Assembly (NCBI GenBank): GCA_036023115.1
Contig: JAYKKT010000079.1
Location: 13,135,501 to 13,199,500 of the forward strand
Reading direction: 5' to 3'
From: Brasenia schreberi
Taxonomy: Eukaryota; Streptophyta; Magnoliopsida; Nymphaeales; Cabombaceae
Length of the DNA stretch: 64,000 bases
The notes beneath the pieces were generated by a model that saw nothing but the letters and a program-made list of their open reading frames with translations, searched no databases and was not told the origin of the DNA. Below are positions 59,169 through 64,000 of the stretch, piece after piece. Within the stretch, counting starts at the first letter, position 1. Every line of letters begins with the position of its first letter. The translations under genes and the position numbers were made by a program.

Positions 59169-59545
59169 TTGCGTGGGTTTTATTTAAGTTGTGTGTGCTG
59201 TCTTTCAATTTTCACACTCACACACATTGAGCTTTCGCTCTTATTTCCAAGACCCTAGTAAGGGCCTGTTACAATTTCGTTTTGGGTGTTTTCATTCATG
59301 TCATGTGCGTAGTATTTCAATTATACACTCACACACATTGAGCTTTCGCTCTTACTTCCAAGACCTTAGTCAAGGCCTATTGCAATTATATTTGGGTTTC
59401 ATTTAAGTTGTGTGCGTAGTATTTCAATTCTACTCACACACATTGAGCTTTCGCTCTTATTCCCAAGACCTTAGTCAAGGCCATATTGCAATTATATTTG
59501 GGTTTCATTTACAAGTCGTGTGAGTTGTCTTTCAATATACACACA
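59169..59545 (+). repeat. Tandem array, about three units of 105-111 bp
   Basis: ATTGAGCTTTCGCTCTTA recurs at 59226, 59337 and 59442, each preceded by CACTCACACAC-like text and followed by CCAAGACC, AGGCC and TATTTGGGTTTCATTT-like text. It lies directly after the RTE 5'-end relic. Confidence 0.85.
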
Positions 59546-59549
59546 ACAC

Positions 59550-62500
59550 CCACGCACACGTTGGCGACCTTCGGGCCCATATATATTATAAGTATTTCCC
59601 TTCGGCTATGTCTTTAAGATTTGGGTTTTAAGGTTCAGCAGAGTAATGTGTCTAGAATGTTGAATGAACATGAAATCAATATATTGCATTTTTTCATATG
59701 TAAACCAAAATTTATAAGCTGAAAGAGCTGAGTCCATAATCTATTAGCTGTATATCAAAAGGTTTTTCAGTATGGAGATTATGTTGAAGTAAATTTATTG
59801 TTTCTCCTTTTCTCTCAGTGCACTGTGTGTGATATAATACACGAGTCCCTCAAACAAAAATTCTCCATAATTTAAAGTCTCCATGAAGAATTCACAATGA
59901 GCAGTAACTCACCTTGCTACGAAGTCAGCTCACAAAGTTGAAGCCCATGAGTTTGATACTCGGTAAAGCATCTTGCTTTGGCCTTCCCACTGTATTTACA
60001 TGAGAGAGAGTTGTGTGTGTGTGGTGGAGGGAGACTTGGTACGTATTTATTGAAAGAAAATTGTGCATCGACTTTACCATTCGGATAAGGAAAAGCCACA
60101 TATAGAATACATTCTTATAAAACCATGCGTTCTCGAGAATGCTTACCTATTGACCTATGGCAGTACATATAACTACATACTTAACATGTTTTATATATAA
60201 ACTATTTTTGGCGATTCAACTATTTGAGGCATTTTTTGTGGCAGTTTTTCATTTCCGTATCGTGTCAAGATGGGAAATGACACACCCAAAATGTTTCTCT
60301 GCGTCGCAGGTGCCACATGTAGAGCTTGTAGCAAATATTAAGATCTAATTCCAATATTAGGCTCTAAAACTCTCCAACAAAAGGTTCAATCTATTCTTTA
60401 CGCCTCATATCCCTGCTTACGCTTATGCGCACGAGTTGAATCAAGATCAAATGATATCAACACTCTGGTTCACGGACTAATTTTTCCTGAGACCCAATAT
60501 AATTATGGCTACAAAATTGGATCTATATCTTGCTTTTGCGACCTCAAAATTATGAAAGGACAATACATGATAGCGGTTAAAATTGACTCATATATCTTCT
60601 ACCCTCTACAGCAGCTTTGGTGGGGCTAATCTTGAGGTTTCATACTCACTGAGTGATGGTGGTGAAGTATCATAAGTCGAGTATTCCATTTTTCGTCTTG
60701 TATTAATTTCTACATCCAAAGGGAAACACCAGGCAAGTAGATGATCCCCTTCGTTCTCTCTAACCTCATATTCTCCATATCAGCTTAGTTTTAAATAGGA
60801 GGCTGAATTTAATTTTTACCCATCCACTTCTGAGTGAAATCCACCAATGGAGGTTTTTCTACCTTCCCTCCAGAGAGTATTGGATAGGTAAGATCTGAAG
60901 CACCGGCTCCCTTATTGCAGCAAGACATAGCGTGGATAATTGCTAATTTTAAGTATAGCTTCCTTCAAGATGCATTTAGCTTTCGATTGTGATATTTTTC
61001 ATACTAAATTTTGAAAAGCTACCAACCATGCTTGTTGGGTTTTGTGATCTCCAAATTTAAAACTGCAGTGGGTAGTTAACTAAGATCCTGGTTTAAGGTT
61101 CTTCTTATATAACGCCGTAAGTTGGTGTCATGAGTCGAGCTTCGGCAATCTTGAAAACCACTATGTTGAACAACCGCGTGCTGAACAGCCAGCTAGAAAA
61201 CACGCACACAAACCAGTCGAGCTCGTCTCCCTTACAACTGATTCCTCTCTTCCTCAAAACTCTAAGGAAAACACAGGAAATATCAAATGTATTACAGAAT
61301 AGGGCAGAATCCCCTCCACAATAAAGACAAGCACCCTTATAAAAACTAGGAGCCAAAATATGAGTAAAACCTAATGACAATGACAATAATGAAAAAGAGA
61401 GCCATTTAACATGGACATTCCAAATGTGATACCATGACACTAATATATATCTCAGCTAATATCAGTCCAAATCCATTACTTAATTACGATCTAAATGACT
61501 AAACATATCCAAATGATATGCAAGCTACTCCTAACCAAATTTAATCTAAATCCATGGACTATGTGAATCATGTGCAGGAGCTATCGGCATCCTATGACAT
61601 TTTGAATCAAGTTGGCCTCATAGTATGTGAAGCGGCACTCCGGATCCAATGACACCTTCCAAGAGTCAAATGCCCAAACAGGTCTGAGCGGGCCGTGCTG
61701 TTGAGCTACCGATCTCGGTGCAGTTCTAATGACACACCATAAGGAGATAAGTAGAGAGGGTAAATTGAGGAAGGATCGACACAAGCATGTTAGAGTTGCC
61801 AAATATCTCTGAAGATAAGAGAATAAATTGCTTAACATATGAAGTGTAGGAATTGGAAACAACACCATTGCTGTTAAGCAATTTCGTCTATGATTAATCT
61901 GCATTAATCCTTTTGAATATCCCCCGGAAGCTTGTTCGAAGACCTTTCCAACGGTACTGGTTTCAGAACCACATTCAAATTTTGTCATTTAAAACACCTC
62001 AAAACTCATGCATTGCTCATCCTCAAAGTGGAGCGAACTCATTTTCGGGCTCGTGTGTGCCAAGATGCATCATCTAGTACAAGAGCCGTTTTGATCTTGT
62101 GGCACGTCAAGTTATCAAGTCTTGAAGGTTAGCTCTGTCTTTGTCCAAGAAAGGTCTTTGATGGCAAACTTGAAAGAAAAATTGTAGGCTAATTCCTATT
62201 TTTTCTCATTATCTATCGGCATGATATCCTCCTTTTAGAGATAGATACATCTGATCAGTATGAGCAACCGTTATTGATAGGAACTCATGAATATTGGATG
62301 CTGATCGAGCCCTTAAGTCGATGAACTTCATCTACGATACAAGTTCTATGAAGACTCTACAACTATGCCCATCATGGATCTGGGGTCTAGTTTCGGGACA
62401 AGGGGGGAAATCAAACCTCAAGTGGCTGTTCAAATGAAAGAAGATGAGCTTGAGGTTTAGCTCCAAGGAAAGCACACAAACCTGGCACTTGCAACGCATA

Positions 62501-62640
62501 AGCCAAACCTGGATTATCGTCCTGATGTGGGTTGGGTCTGGCGGCCTATATTTATTAGGGTTTCGGTTGCTTCAAGTAGACCCACTCATGACCCGGGGTG
62601 CCTAAATCGGACCCGGATTGGGTGGTCGGGTGTTGTTGGA
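59550..62640. other. Gene-free stretch
   Basis: No recognisable gene or element. The longest ORFs, 61105-61440 and 61581-61988 (both minus), show no known motif. TTGGTGTCATGAGTCGAGC at 61122 faintly resembles an initiator-Met primer site of a copia element (TTGGTATCAGAGC), but no LTR or protein text accompanies it. Confidence 0.35.
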
Positions 62641-62675
62641 AATCGCCACCCCTATCTTTGCACAATTGCGCCTGA

Positions 62676-62714
62676 GTCAGATTCACATGGCAGTGTTTTT
62701 CATGTGAATCTGAC
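62676..62714. repeat. 14-bp perfect hairpin
   Basis: GTCAGATTCACATG (62676-62689) and CATGTGAATCTGAC (62701-62714) are exact reverse complements separated by 11 bp. No T run follows and no gene adjoins it. Confidence 0.8.
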
Positions 62715-62850
62715 CCCGATCCTACCACAATCGTTACTGTCTGCTCGTGAGGATCCCACTCACATGGAGTCTTAAAAGGTGAGGATTATCAAAATGCGTG
62801 GGCAGAGTCTGTCTCTCACACACAATATATATATATATATATATATCAAC

Positions 62851-64000
62851 AGAGAGAAGCCCATAAACTCATTCATACTAAAGTCTCTAAAAATCTAAAG
62901 TACAACGGTTGGATTCTTAAAGTAAAAAACAAAATAATTTCAGTTGTATTTAATCCACCTAAAAAAATATCATGGTACTCTTTAATTTTAAATTTTAACT
63001 CATTGATGGAATGGTTAAGATCTTTAAAGATGTTTGATGGATGAAGTGTGCGCATTTACTATGTTCACTCTCTTTCTTTTATACACACATATAATTATGT
63101 TTTTCATACATAATATTGCATAAATATTATTCGATCTTTGAAATCAAAAGTGCATATTTGAATTAAAAGTATTTTTGTATTTCACATTTAAAACACTATA
63201 TGTATTAAATATGCAGTAATTCAAATTTCCACCATGGAAATGATACAAATATTTTAATAAAATTATATAATTTAAATGTGATGTAGCTACTATTTTGTAT
63301 ATATATATAGATATATATACCAGTTCCTGACCGAATTCCATTTCGAGTAAAACTATCGAAACCGGCCATATCTACCTGTCGCCAGCTTCTGTTACTCGAC
63401 TTGTACGTGACGGATGGGGATTTTGAGCATGTGATATAGTATTTTGTATATCTATCTATTTTGTATATATATATATCAAAAGAGAGAAGTCCATGCACAC
63501 TCATTCATACTAAAGTCTCTCTAAAAGTCTAAAGTAACGGTTGGATTCTTAAAGTAAAAAACAAAATAATCAGTTGTATTTAATCCACCTAAAAAAAATA
63601 TCATGGTACTCTGTAATTTTAAATTTTAACTCATTGATGAAATGGTTAAGATTTTTAAAGATGTTTGAGCATGGATGAAGTGTGCGCATTTACTATGTTC
63701 TCTCTCTTTCTTTTATACACACATATAATTATGTTTTTCATACATAATATTGCATAAACGTTTTTACCATTCGATCTTTGAAATCAAAAGTACATATTTG
63801 AATTAAAAGTATTATTGTATTTTTGTATTTCACGTTTAAAATACTATATGTATTAAATATGCAGTAATTCAAATTTCCACCATGGAAATGGTACAAATAT
63901 TTTAATAAAATTATATAATTTAAATGTTATGTAGCTACTATTTTGTATATATATACCTGTTCCGGACCGAATTGTAAAACTATCGAAACCGCCATATAAA
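62851..64000 (+). repeat. 630-bp tandem duplication, second unit cut by the window end
   Basis: AGAGAGAAG at 62851 recurs at 63481. The following text (AACGGTTGGATTCTTAAAGT, TTAATCCACCTAAAAAAA, ACTCATTGATG, CATTTACTATGTTC and others) matches closely up to the window end, with small indels. Unit 1 ends near 63480 with a longer ACCAGTTCCTGACCGAATT part than unit 2 shows before the window ends. No coding content. Confidence 0.9.

Noticed and set aside
59169..59545. Tandem array considered as a CRISPR array
   Set aside because: The repeated unit is continuous (105-111 bp) with no unique spacers, and the genome is a plant's.
61122..61140. Primer-binding-site-like text of a copia element
   Set aside because: Only a partial match to the initiator-Met site; no LTR end upstream and no gag downstream.
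61105..61440. 111-codon minus-strand ORF with hydrophobic text
   Set aside because: No homologous motif, no promoter or splice context, and the composition matches that of its surroundings.
61581..61988. 135-codon minus-strand ORF
   Set aside because: No recognisable domain; no supporting signals. A lone ORF of this size is expected by chance in 64 kb.

Overview
The window comes from a plant nuclear genome. It has an intron-containing gene with plant-type splice sites, TATA boxes, plant LTR retrotransposons, a plant RTE-type LINE with a GTT-repeat 3' tail, plant L1-type LINE debris and long AT microsatellites. Retroelement relics of several lineages lie nested and decayed in AT-rich DNA, which points to a large, repeat-rich flowering-plant genome. 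I could not assign a species.

Layout. 1-3.8 kb: degenerate DNA with no recognisable gene. 3.9-5.7 kb: the only gene I regard as intact, a six-exon gene for a 179-residue single C2-domain protein (CaLB / elicitor-responsive type). It has a TATA box and a poly-C/CT leader. 6.7-10.5 kb: microsatellites with a complete but dead RTE LINE inserted in a TATC repeat. 12.1-13.5 kb: a decayed partial duplicate of the C2 gene and its 3' flank. 10.7-11.3, 13.2-15.9, 23.4-25.9 and 51.8-52.2 kb: diverged copies of one repeated block that reads, on the minus strand, like a decayed multi-exon CACTA-type (Transposase_24-like) gene. 16.1-16.7 and 28.3-34.1 kb: minus-strand Ty3/gypsy and Ty1/copia fragments.

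35.1-47.1 kb: an LTR retrotransposon of Tat-like gypsy type on the minus strand. It has both LTRs, a perfect 5-bp target duplication, PBS, PPT, gag-like ORFs, and partial RT, RNase H and integrase. It has lost the RT catalytic core and is split by an L1-type LINE whose 5' part is inverted, as twin priming would produce. 48.4-50.0 kb: plus-strand copia relic. 50.0-51.8 kb: minus-strand gypsy RT-RNase H relic. 53.0-53.8 kb: two 5'-truncated RTE insertions. 54.6-56.1 kb: minus-strand copia gag relic. 57-59.6 kb: microsatellites, SINE-like pieces, an RTE 5'-end relic and a tandem repeat of about 108 bp. 62.9-64 kb: a 630-bp tandem duplication running off the window.

Apart from the C2 gene, nothing here looks like a set of cooperating host genes. 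I found no rRNA, convincing tRNA gene, CRISPR array or new gene system. The interest lies in the element histories: short RTE insertions with target duplications, nested insertions, recurrent loss of the same pol segment, and duplication of the C2 locus.
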